Positions 32,646-40,693 of a stretch of DNA of 64,000 bases are shown one piece after another. The stretch comes from Autumnicola tepida (GTDB lineage Bacteria; Bacteroidota; Bacteroidia; Flavobacteriales; Flavobacteriaceae), in the NCBI RefSeq assembly GCF_031846485.1, contig NZ_JAVRHQ010000021.1, forward strand, positions 13,208 to 77,207, given 5' to 3'. Positions within the stretch are counted from its first letter, which is position 1. Every line of letters starts with the position of its first letter. A program made the position numbers and the translations under genes. The notes beneath the pieces were generated by a model. It saw nothing but the letters and a program-made list of their open reading frames with translations, was not told the origin of the DNA and did no database searches.

Positions 32646-32678
32646 AAACAACCCGAAGTTTCTGGCTTCGGGTTGTTT
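32646..32678 (-). terminator. Terminator of efflux operon
   Basis: AAACAACCCGAAG and CTTCGGGTTGTTT form a 13-bp stem 18 bases beyond the RND stop codon. Confidence 0.8.
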
Positions 32679-32695
32679 TATTTCATCAGGAAGAT

Positions 32696-35600
32696 TTATG
32701 CAGTAACCTGCTGTTTCCTCTCTTTTCTTGCAAGACGCTTGTCTTTAAATTTAACTTTAGCCCTGTTTACCAGATAAAACATTACCGGTACCACAATAAG
32801 AGTGAGGAAGGTTGCAAAAACAAGCCCAAAGATCACTGTCCAGGCCAAAGGCCCCCAGAAGATCACATTGTCTCCACCAATATATATTCCAGGGTCATAA
32901 TCTATAAACAACCCAAAAAAGTCAATATTTAATCCCACCGCCAGTGGAATAAGCCCGAGAACGGTAGTAATGGCCGTTAGCAGTACAGGACGTAACCTGG
33001 ATTTTCCGCCGCGCACTATACAGTCAAAGTATTCGGCGCGGGTAAGCAATTCGTTATCTTCATATCCAAGCGCGGCTTTTTTCCGGTCAATAAGAATTTG
33101 TGTGTAATCTATAAGCACAATGGCATTATTTACCACAATTCCCGCCAGGGAAATAATCCCCATCATCGTCATGATAATGATAAAATCCATTTGGAAAATA
33201 ATCAGTCCAAGAAATACTCCCACAAGGCTTAGTACCACGGCCATAACGATTATAATTGGTTTGGAAACCGAATTAAACTGCGCCACAAGAATAAGCAGGA
33301 TCCCGCCAATTGCAATAAGAAGCGCTTTTATAAGGAAGCTCATATTTTCAGCCTGCTTTTCCTGCTCGCCGGTAAATTCAAGGTTCATATCTTCAGGCAG
33401 ATTGTAGTTGTTGAGCTGCGTTTTTAGCTGTTCAACAATTTCATTTCCATTATAACCTTCAAGCACATTGGAATAAATGGTAATTACTCTTTTAAGATCT
33501 TTCCGCTTAATAGAGCTGAAAGAGGAAGCCACATTGGTTTCTACCAAAGAGGAAATTGGCACCTGCACAATTTCGCCGTTGTTCTGATTTTTGAATGTAA
33601 TTGGCTGATTGAAAAGCACATTTTCATCATATCTGTACTTATCGGCAAAACGTACGTTCACCTCATAATCGTCATCTCCTTCTTTGTAGGTGGAAACTTC
33701 TTCACCGTAAATTGCCCTTCTAAGGGTTTGGCCTACGGTAGAAGTGGAAACCCCCAATTGTCCTGCCTTTTGGCGGTCTACCCGCACATCAAGCTCCGGC
33801 TTGGATTTGTTTACATCTATTTTTAGCTCCTCAATCCCCGGAATGCTGAGATTTTGAATATAGGATCGCAAATCTTCAGCCTGGGTAAGCATTTGCTCGT
33901 AATCTTCACCTTTTAATTCAATATTAATTGGATAGCCTGAAGGTGGCCCCGCGGCATCTTTTTCCACAATAATGGAAGCGCCGGGAAAGCCCTGCACAGC
34001 ATCGCGTACTTCAGAAAGTACCTGGCTACTCTCTACACCGCGGCGTTTTTTGAACTCACGCATCACCAGTGTCACTTTACCTTTGTGTGGCATGGAATTT
34101 TGCTGGCCACCATCGGTTTGTGGATTTCCTGCGCCTTCGCCCACCTGGGAGATCATAGACTCTACCATAAAGTTGTAGCCATCTTCATCTTCATATTTAT
34201 CTATAACATCAAAGATACGCTCTTCTACTTTTTTGGTGAGCTCATTTGTTTTCTGAATATCGGTTCCTTCGGGATATTCTATATAAGTAATGATCTGTTT
34301 TGGCTGATTTTCAGGAAAAAATAAAACTTCTGGCTGGACAAGGCCAATTAGCACAAAAGATAGAACCAGGAGCAGTAGTGTTCCGAAGAAAAAGCCATAG
34401 GCCTTTCTTCCCCTTAAAGCATATTTTAAGGTGCGTTCATAATTGTTCTCCAGTTTTTTTAAGGCTTTAAACTGAAAATATTCCACAGCACCTGACAATA
34501 CATACTTATAGAACCATAGCAACAGTACGGCGAGAATAGATAAATTTCCAATAGCACGTAAGACTCCTGCATCAACAACATATCCTGCAATCAGGAAAAT
34601 AATCCCCAAACCACCCAGGATGATGCTGATGCGGATAAGTTTCTTTTTAGAGATCTTTCCTTCTTCAGTTTTCATAAACTGGGAAGTAAGCATGGAGTTT
34701 ATAATAAGCGCCACAAATAATGATGAGCCTAAAACTATAGATAAAGTGATAGGAAAAATCATCATAAACTTTCCAATGGTTCCCGGCCATAATCCCAGCG
34801 GAAAAAAGGCCATTAGGGTAGTGGCGGTAGAAGCGATAATTGGCCAGGCGATTTCTCCCAGCCCTTGTTTTGCAGCTTTTATTCTTGGCATGCCTTCAGC
34901 CATTAGGCTGTAGACGTTTTCCACTACCACAATCCCGTTATCCACCAGCATCCCCAGCCCCATTACCAGCGCAAAGAGTACCATGGTATTTAGGGTGTAG
35001 CCAAGGCTGGAAAGCACTATATAAGACAGGAACATGGAGAGCGGAATCGCCAGCCCCACAAAAAGTGCATTCCTGAACCCGAGGAAAAACATAAGGACCA
35101 GTACCACCAAAATCACCCCGAAAATGATGTTGTTTACCAGGTCGTCTACCTGGTTACGGGTATCGGTAGACAGGTCGTTGGTTAAGGTAACTTCGAGGCC
35201 TTCGGGTAAATATTCTTCCTGTGCCGTATTAACCAGTTCTTTAATCTGGTCTACGGCTTCAATCATGTTCTTGCCGCTTCGCTTTTTTACATCCAGCATC
35301 ACTACCGGTTCGCCATATTCCCTGGCAAAAGTGGTAGGGTCTTTTTCATGAAATCTCACAGTGGCGATGTCCCTAAGGAAAATATTCCCTCCGTCACGTT
35401 TTACAACAACATCTTCCAGTTCTGAAGGCTCTTCAATTTCGCCAATTATCCGGATGTTCTTCTGGACTCCGCTGGTAATCACATTTCCCCCCGAAATGGT
35501 CCGGTTCTCCATACTTACCGAATTTATAATATCGCTGAAGCTTACCTGGGCGGCCGTCATTTTATAAATATCAACGGCAATTTCGACCTCCATTTCTTCA

Positions 35601-36172
35601 GCCCCGCGAATACTGGCTTCCTTTATTTGTGGGAGCAATTCTATTTTCTCCTGAAGATATTCCGCATAATCCTTCAATTGCTGTACAGGATAATTCCCGG
35701 TGAGATTGATATTCAGAATAGGTTGTGCTTCAGAAAAATTGAGGTCAAAAACATTAGGTTCCACTTTGGCACCATTGTCCAGGGTAGGCCAGGTAGTTTC
35801 GGCTTTCACCATATCTACCTTATCCTTTATTTTTTGCTTGGCGACCTCTACGTCTATGTCATCTTCAAACTCCACAATCACCAGAGAGTAATCCTGGAGA
35901 GTGGTGCTGGTAACTTCTTTAATGCCGCCAACATCGCTAAATTCCTCTTCCAGGGGCTCGGTGATAAATTTCTCTACATCCTCTGCCGAGTTTCCGGGGT
36001 TAATAGAACTTACATAAATTTTGGTTTCCACGATCTCGGGGAAGGATTCCCTGGGCATGTTGTAATAGGAAATCAATCCGCCAATCATGATAATGGCAAT
36101 AATGACGTACACCGTCATTTTATTATCAATGGCCCACGAAGAGAGTTTAAATTCCTTATCTATTTTTTTCAT
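32696..36172 (-). CDS. RND efflux permease
   Basis: A 1158-residue inner-membrane pump of the AcrB/HAE1-related superfamily, longer than AcrB (1049) mainly through loops around residues 515-600. There are 12 helices, two large periplasmic regions (about 40-340 and 640-900), and the helix-4 motif MGLGMLVDNGIVVVEN, where AcrB has a DD pair and this protein has D-N. The terminal helix block EYFDCIVRGGKSRLRPVLLT is typical. It would export drugs, lipids or metabolites with the adaptor and TolC-type protein of the same operon. The start is 4 bases beyond the adaptor stop. Confidence 0.93.
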   Translation of the reverse strand: MKKIDKEFKLSSWAIDNKMTVYVIIAIIMIGGLISYYNMPRESFPEIVETKIYVSSINPGNSAEDVEKFITEPLEEEFSDVGGIKEVTSTTLQDYSLVIVEFEDDIDVEVAKQKIKDKVDMVKAETTWPTLDNGAKVEPNVFDLNFSEAQPILNINLTGNYPVQQLKDYAEYLQEKIELLPQIKEASIRGAEEMEVEIAVDIYKMTAAQVSFSDIINSVSMENRTISGGNVITSGVQKNIRIIGEIEEPSELEDVVVKRDGGNIFLRDIATVRFHEKDPTTFAREYGEPVVMLDVKKRSGKNMIEAVDQIKELVNTAQEEYLPEGLEVTLTNDLSTDTRNQVDDLVNNIIFGVILVVLVLMFFLGFRNALFVGLAIPLSMFLSYIVLSSLGYTLNTMVLFALVMGLGMLVDNGIVVVENVYSLMAEGMPRIKAAKQGLGEIAWPIIASTATTLMAFFPLGLWPGTIGKFMMIFPITLSIVLGSSLFVALIINSMLTSQFMKTEEGKISKKKLIRISIILGGLGIIFLIAGYVVDAGVLRAIGNLSILAVLLLWFYKYVLSGAVEYFQFKALKKLENNYERTLKYALRGRKAYGFFFGTLLLLVLSFVLIGLVQPEVLFFPENQPKQIITYIEYPEGTDIQKTNELTKKVEERIFDVIDKYEDEDGYNFMVESMISQVGEGAGNPQTDGGQQNSMPHKGKVTLVMREFKKRRGVESSQVLSEVRDAVQGFPGASIIVEKDAAGPPSGYPINIELKGEDYEQMLTQAEDLRSYIQNLSIPGIEELKIDVNKSKPELDVRVDRQKAGQLGVSTSTVGQTLRRAIYGEEVSTYKEGDDDYEVNVRFADKYRYDENVLFNQPITFKNQNNGEIVQVPISSLVETNVASSFSSIKRKDLKRVITIYSNVLEGYNGNEIVEQLKTQLNNYNLPEDMNLEFTGEQEKQAENMSFLIKALLIAIGGILLILVAQFNSVSKPIIIVMAVVLSLVGVFLGLIIFQMDFIIIMTMMGIISLAGIVVNNAIVLIDYTQILIDRKKAALGYEDNELLTRAEYFDCIVRGGKSRLRPVLLTAITTVLGLIPLAVGLNIDFFGLFIDYDPGIYIGGDNVIFWGPLAWTVIFGLVFATFLTLIVVPVMFYLVNRAKVKFKDKRLARKERKQQVTA

Positions 36173-36176
36173 TTTT

Positions 36177-37367
36177 CTAGTTTCTGAATTTTACCTCCTG
36201 CCCGTCACGCAGGTTTTTAGAGCCTTCTACAATTATGGTCTGCCCGGCTTCGAGGCCACTGGTAATCTCAATAGAATCCCCGGAGACATACCCGGTTTCC
36301 ACGATCACTTTCCTCGCTATCCCTGTGTTTTCTGATTCATTCCTGTCTTCAAGAACATAAACCAGGCTTTCTCCCATAGAATTTTTTTGTACCGTATTTT
36401 CAGGAACAATAATGGCTTCTTCAGCAGTATAGTCGTTAAGCTTAAGGGTGGCAATCTGGTTTGGTTTTATTAGCCCTTCTTCATTAGGAACCGAAACTTT
36501 TACCTGGAACGTCCTGTTGCTGGGATTTATGGTGTTGCTTACCTGGCTAACTTCCCCTTCAAATTCCCTTGAAGCGATTTGTACTTTAACATCGGTTCCT
36601 CTCTGGATTTGTCCTAAATAAGTTTCCGGCACATCAGCCTCCACGTACATGTTGCTAAGGTTTACTAATCTGAACAGTGGGGTCTGGCCTGGATTTACCA
36701 CTTCTCCCTGCTCGGTAATCACCTCGTCAATAATCCCGCTGAAAGGAGCTTTAACCACAGTTTTGGCAATTTGCGATCTTAACCTTGCGACAGAATTTTG
36801 CATAGACTCATAATTTGTTTTTGCTTCCAGGTACTGCATTTCTGAACCAATATTCTGGTCCCAGAGCCTCTTTTGGCGTTCAAAAGTGGTTTTGGCGAGG
36901 CTTGCCTGCGCCTCAAGTTGTGCCAGTTCACTGGAAAGGCCGCCGTCATCTATGGTGGCTAAAACCTCTCCTTTATTTACCCGTTCTCCTTCATTCACCC
37001 TTACATCATTTAAGATTCCTGAAAATTCCGGGAAAATCACGATGTTCTGGTCTGTGGCCACATCACCCTGTACCTGCGCATAATGCCTGAAGACGGTGTC
37101 GTTAACAGCTTCTATGGTAACGAGGGTAAGGCGTTTGTTCTCGTCCAGCCTGTTAATGGCTTCATCTAAGCGATCAATTTTCGAGGCCAGTTCGCTTTGC
37201 TGCTTGCTTAATTCGGTTTTTGTTTCGCGTATTTCCTCCAGGTTATTGGTGGCGATAACATCGTCTACAGATTTTTCAGCATCTCCTCCGCAGGCAAAAA
37301 GCAGCGAAGAAACACTAAACAGGACAGCTATTTTTCTCATGGGTAAAAGTATGTTTTTAGTCTTCAT
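36177..37367 (-). CDS. RND periplasmic adaptor (membrane-fusion protein)
   Basis: A 396-residue adaptor linking inner-membrane pump to outer-membrane channel. Lipobox SSLLFACGGD predicts a lipid anchor. A coiled coil lies at about 35-80 (EIRETKTELSKQQSELASKI), a lipoyl/barrel-sandwich at about 100-200 (FSGILNDVRVNEGERVNKGE and AKTVVKAPFSGIIDEV) and a beta-barrel beyond 210. The unusual extra coil N-terminal to the sandwich is noted. Start: the annotated ATG at 37367 overlaps the tolC end by 11 bases; M10 (37340) is an alternative that begins closer to the signal. Confidence 0.9.
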   Translation of the reverse strand: MKTKNILLPMRKIAVLFSVSSLLFACGGDAEKSVDDVIATNNLEEIRETKTELSKQQSELASKIDRLDEAINRLDENKRLTLVTIEAVNDTVFRHYAQVQGDVATDQNIVIFPEFSGILNDVRVNEGERVNKGEVLATIDDGGLSSELAQLEAQASLAKTTFERQKRLWDQNIGSEMQYLEAKTNYESMQNSVARLRSQIAKTVVKAPFSGIIDEVITEQGEVVNPGQTPLFRLVNLSNMYVEADVPETYLGQIQRGTDVKVQIASREFEGEVSQVSNTINPSNRTFQVKVSVPNEEGLIKPNQIATLKLNDYTAEEAIIVPENTVQKNSMGESLVYVLEDRNESENTGIARKVIVETGYVSGDSIEITSGLEAGQTIIVEGSKNLRDGQEVKFRN

Positions 37368-38799
37368 TGTCGTAAGTTGTGGTGTCTAATAAATTTTCCA
37401 GTTCTACTTTTGCGGTTATTACGTCCAGCATAGACTGTAACAGGTTTTGCTGTGCGGTATATAATTGCCTTTGTGCTTCACTAAGTTCAAAACTGCTGGC
37501 GATGCCTTCAAAAAATTTAACCTGGTTTTTTTCTTCTATACGTTCTGCCAGTTCCAGGTTTCTCTTCTGGTTTTGATAATTTTCTATGCTGAAGAGGTAC
37601 TCAGATTTAGCTGAATTGATCTGGTTTTTTACTTCATTTCGGGTTCTTTCCAAATCTACCAAAGCCTGTTCATAGGCAATTTTCTTCTGCTGCGTCCTGG
37701 CGCTCCGCATCCCGCTACTAAAAATTGGAATATTAAGGCTTATGCCCATGATGGACTGGTCAAAATATTCCTGGTCGTTACTGAAAAAAGTAAACTCGTC
37801 GCTATAGCCCTGAAGGCCGTAGTTAAGAAAACCTGAAAGTCTTGGCAGGGCTTTCGCTTTTTCCAGTCTTACCTGGATTTTTGCAGATTCCGCGGTATTT
37901 TCTGCGATCCTGTAATCTATGTTTTCTTCAACAGGCACTTCCTTTTCCAGCAGCTGCAGGTTAATATATTCCTGGGTTACCTCGTCCAGGTCTTCAGTTA
38001 GGTTAACATCAGCTTCCACAGGAATTCCCAGGGTGAGGTTAAGCATCTCATGGGCAATATTGAGCATTCGAAGGCTTCGGTTTAAATTATTTTTTAATCC
38101 CAGTAAGGTGATTTCCAGTTGTTCCACATCTTCCTGTTCTGCCATCCCGTTTTCATAGATCTGGCTGGTTTCATCGTAATTCTTCTGAACAGTAGCCACA
38201 TTATTTTTCAAAATATCCACGCTTTCCCGGGCAAGAAGGACATTTCCGTAGGCATTAATCACCGCTTCCTTTACCTGTTGATTGGTTTTGGTTTTGGCAT
38301 TTTCAGAAATCTGAAGCAGGGTTTTGGCAGATTGAATCCCCACAATGTAGGAGCCGTCAAAAATCAGCTGGTTCCAGGTGGCCGTTCCGTTAAGGCTGTG
38401 TTTGGTACCAAACTGAACTGGAATAAAACCTTCCGGGGCATTTACGGGAACATCATTTCTTTGAACATTTTCAAAGTAATCCTGGATAATATCAATGGTG
38501 CTTTGTGTATTGTCAAAAGCAGCAGCGGGCAATAAAGTTACCGGCTGTTTTAAATAATTTTGATAATCTACATTTGCACCAATTTGTGGCAGGCCCTGCG
38601 CAATGATTTCCCATTTTTGTTTAAGGGCGATCTCAATATCCTTTTGCGCGTTAATCACCGAATAGTTGTTTTCAAGCGCCATTGCCACAGCCTCATCCAG
38701 GCTAAGCTTATATTCTGCATCTACGTTTTCCTGGGCAAATCCGCACAGTGGAAGCAGGGCCAGGATAATGGCAAATTTGATCTTAAATAAAATTCTCAT
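37357..38799 (-). CDS. TolC-family outer-membrane channel protein
   Basis: A 480-residue exported outer-membrane factor. A signal peptide (1-22, PLCGFAQ) is followed by two OEP repeats of long helices that form the periplasmic tunnel: SLDEAVAMALENNYSVIN at the start, and LDLERTRNEVKNQINSAKSEYL, SFELSEAQRQLYTAQQNLL in the second half. Overlaps tetR at its start by 17 bases and the adaptor at its end by 11, so the operon is tightly coupled. It is the exit duct for the RND pump. Confidence 0.92.
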   Translation of the reverse strand: MRILFKIKFAIILALLPLCGFAQENVDAEYKLSLDEAVAMALENNYSVINAQKDIEIALKQKWEIIAQGLPQIGANVDYQNYLKQPVTLLPAAAFDNTQSTIDIIQDYFENVQRNDVPVNAPEGFIPVQFGTKHSLNGTATWNQLIFDGSYIVGIQSAKTLLQISENAKTKTNQQVKEAVINAYGNVLLARESVDILKNNVATVQKNYDETSQIYENGMAEQEDVEQLEITLLGLKNNLNRSLRMLNIAHEMLNLTLGIPVEADVNLTEDLDEVTQEYINLQLLEKEVPVEENIDYRIAENTAESAKIQVRLEKAKALPRLSGFLNYGLQGYSDEFTFFSNDQEYFDQSIMGISLNIPIFSSGMRSARTQQKKIAYEQALVDLERTRNEVKNQINSAKSEYLFSIENYQNQKRNLELAERIEEKNQVKFFEGIASSFELSEAQRQLYTAQQNLLQSMLDVITAKVELENLLDTTTYDNED

Positions 38800-39394
38800 G
38801 GCTGTTTTTAAATTCTTCTAGAGTTTGTAATCCTTTTGGGGTGCAGATGGCACGCAAATGATAATCGAGAAAATAATCCATTAGTACCTCGTTGCTATAT
38901 TCTTCAGGTGGGAAAAGATCTGGGTCTTTAACTCCCTTTATGCCGGCAAAATGGATCCTGGCAATAAAGGAAATTGGAATTCCCGGGCGGTAATGTCCTG
39001 TGGTAATACCTCGCTCCAGGTTGGCAATTACACAGTGAAGTACTGTGTTAAAGTATTTTCCTTCCACGCTCTTTGCGATTTTCGGATAGTATTTGTTAAG
39101 CTGATAATGAGGGGAAGCCTTTTGGGAATTTATGTAGTTCAAGCCATAGCGGCGGATTTCATAAAGTTCCTTTAAGGGGTTCTTTTCTTTATTCTGAATC
39201 TTTTTTATCCCTTCCTTTACCACTTCAAACAAATGATGGACGGTAGCCTCCACCAGTTTGGCCTTGGTGGGAAAACTGGCGTAAATGGTTTTTTTGGATA
39301 TGCCCATTTTATCGGCAATTTCGTCCATAGTTACGCTTTTAAAGCCATAGTTTAAGAACAGATCACTTGCCGTATTTAATATCTTTTCTCTCAA
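38783..39394 (-). CDS. TetR-family regulator of the efflux operon
   Basis: A repressor of about 203 residues with an N-terminal helix-turn-helix (about residues 10-55): ASDLFLNYGFKSVTMDEIAD, MGISKKTIYASFPTKAKL. The C-terminal domain would bind the effector. The open frame could start at TTG 39415, but that codon lies in the promoter -7 element, so I choose TTG 39394 (MREKILNTASDLF), the usual first residues of the family. It is the first gene of the tolC-adaptor-RND operon and has an inverted repeat in its own promoter, which implies autorepression. Confidence 0.82.
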   Translation of the reverse strand: MREKILNTASDLFLNYGFKSVTMDEIADKMGISKKTIYASFPTKAKLVEATVHHLFEVVKEGIKKIQNKEKNPLKELYEIRRYGLNYINSQKASPHYQLNKYYPKIAKSVEGKYFNTVLHCVIANLERGITTGHYRPGIPISFIARIHFAGIKGVKDPDLFPPEEYSNEVLMDYFLDYHLRAICTPKGLQTLEEFKNSHENFI

Positions 39395-39412
39395 TGTTCT
39401 AAAATTAGGCTG

Positions 39413-39444
39413 CAAAATTACTTCACGGAAACTTTAAAAACAAA
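39413..39444 (-). promoter_or_regulatory. Promoter of the tetR-efflux operon
   Basis: On the minus strand TTTG (39444-39441) and TAATTTTG (39420-39413) are 20 bases apart, matching TTTG-N17-23-TAnnTTTG. Start of transcription is predicted near 39406, leaving about 12 leader bases before TTG 39394. Confidence 0.65.
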
Positions 39445-39454
39445 TAAAGTTTCC
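39427..39454. promoter_or_regulatory. Putative TetR operator (perfect inverted repeat)
   Basis: GGAAACTTTA (39427-39436) and TAAAGTTTCC (39445-39454) are exact 10-base arms around eight bases. The -33 element of the operon promoter lies in the centre, so a bound TetR dimer would block polymerase. It also lies between the two divergent genes. Confidence 0.65.
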
Positions 39455-39530
39455 ATAGTTTTACTTTTAACACAACCTGAAAATCAAAAATCTTTTCATT
39501 TATGGTATTTTAGCCGGAAAATTAAAAAGT

Positions 39531-40505
39531 ATGTTGTCTATTTCTCAGTATAGAGAAGCATTTTCAAAATATTTAGAAGCGAAAATAAAAATTAGGGAGC
39601 CCAGAAATTTATACGAGCCCATGGTGTACATTTTATCACAGGGAGGCAAAAGGCTGAGGCCGGTCCTGGTTTTATTGGCTACCGAAATTTTTAATACAGA
39701 TTACCGGAAGGCTTTGGATGCCGCACTGGCTATTGAGATTTTTCATAATTTTTCTCTTGTGCACGACGATATTATGGACGATGCGCCTATAAGAAGAGGA
39801 AAAGAAACCGTGCATGAAAAATGGGATATCAATACCGGTATTTTGTCTGGAGATGCCATGCTTATCAATGCCTATCAGCTTTTTGAGAATTATGAAGGAG
39901 AGGTGTTTAAGGAACTTGCCCGGCTGTTTACCAAAACCGCGATTGAGGTATGTGAAGGCCAGCAATATGATATAGATTTTGAAACGCGGGAGGATGTAAG
40001 TATTGAGGAATACCTGAAGATGATCGAATATAAAACTGCGGTTCTTGTTGGGGCATCCCTTCAAATGGGGGCAATTGTAGCAGGAGAAACTACCGAATGT
40101 AAGGAAGCGATATATCAGTATGGGCGTTTGCTGGGAATAGCATTCCAGCTACAGGATGATTATCTGGATGCCTTTGGGGATCCTGAGACTTTTGGGAAGC
40201 AGGCCGGTGGTGATATTATTGAAAATAAGAAGACCTTTCTTTATCTAAAGGCAAAGGAATCTTCAGGAAAAGGGGAGGCTATGCAGCTGGAGCACCTGTA
40301 TTCTATTGCTCCGGGAGATAGTTCAGAAAAAATAGAAGCTGTAAAAAATATTTTTGTGGCCAGCGGCGCAGCTGAGCTTACCCGGAAGGAAATTAAAAAG
40401 TATACCAATGAGGCTTTTCAAATCCTTGATAAAATTAATATTTCGGAAGAGAAAAAAGAACCTCTAAGAAAATTTGGACAATTACTGATGGAACGTGAAG
40501 TATAA
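39531..40505 (+). CDS. Polyprenyl (octaprenyl/heptaprenyl-type) diphosphate synthase
   Basis: A 324-residue trans-isoprenyl transferase that elongates farnesyl diphosphate for the menaquinone side chain. The first aspartate-rich motif is DDIMDD (D79-D84, in SLVHDDIMDDAPIRRG), the second DDYLD in LQDDYLDAFGDP; GGKRLRPVLVLLA is the substrate-binding segment. Small residues before the first motif are typical of long-chain enzymes, but product length cannot be predicted safely. It is divergent from tetR and followed by sucA at a 188-base gap. Confidence 0.9.
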   Translation: MLSISQYREAFSKYLEAKIKIREPRNLYEPMVYILSQGGKRLRPVLVLLATEIFNTDYRKALDAALAIEIFHNFSLVHDDIMDDAPIRRGKETVHEKWDINTGILSGDAMLINAYQLFENYEGEVFKELARLFTKTAIEVCEGQQYDIDFETREDVSIEEYLKMIEYKTAVLVGASLQMGAIVAGETTECKEAIYQYGRLLGIAFQLQDDYLDAFGDPETFGKQAGGDIIENKKTFLYLKAKESSGKGEAMQLEHLYSIAPGDSSEKIEAVKNIFVASGAAELTRKEIKKYTNEAFQILDKINISEEKKEPLRKFGQLLMEREV

Positions 40506-40693
40506 CCCAAGACATTACGCAATTTTGTTCCTAAAACAGCATCTTAACGAAATTTTTGTTGAATATTTCCCTTTTAGCTATGTTAAATTTCTTATAATGC
40601 ATAACATAAATATATTATATGCGGCAAACTGTTTTTTGTAAAAATTGTACTTTTGCTGTGTTTTACACTTAAAAGAAACATTAGTTTCAAATT
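40506..40693. promoter_or_regulatory. sucA upstream region with candidate -7 element
   Basis: TACTTTTG at 40648-40655 fits TAnnTTTG and precedes the sucA ATG by 38 bases; no well-spaced TTG was found. The rest is AT-rich and shows no ORF or fold. Confidence 0.35.

Noticed and set aside
35627..36187. 186-codon frame opposite to the RND permease
   Set aside because: Antisense to a highly conserved periplasmic region; no independent evidence.
40648..40655. Full consensus promoter for sucA
   Set aside because: Only the -7 motif is convincing; the TTTG upstream is 9 bases away, too close.
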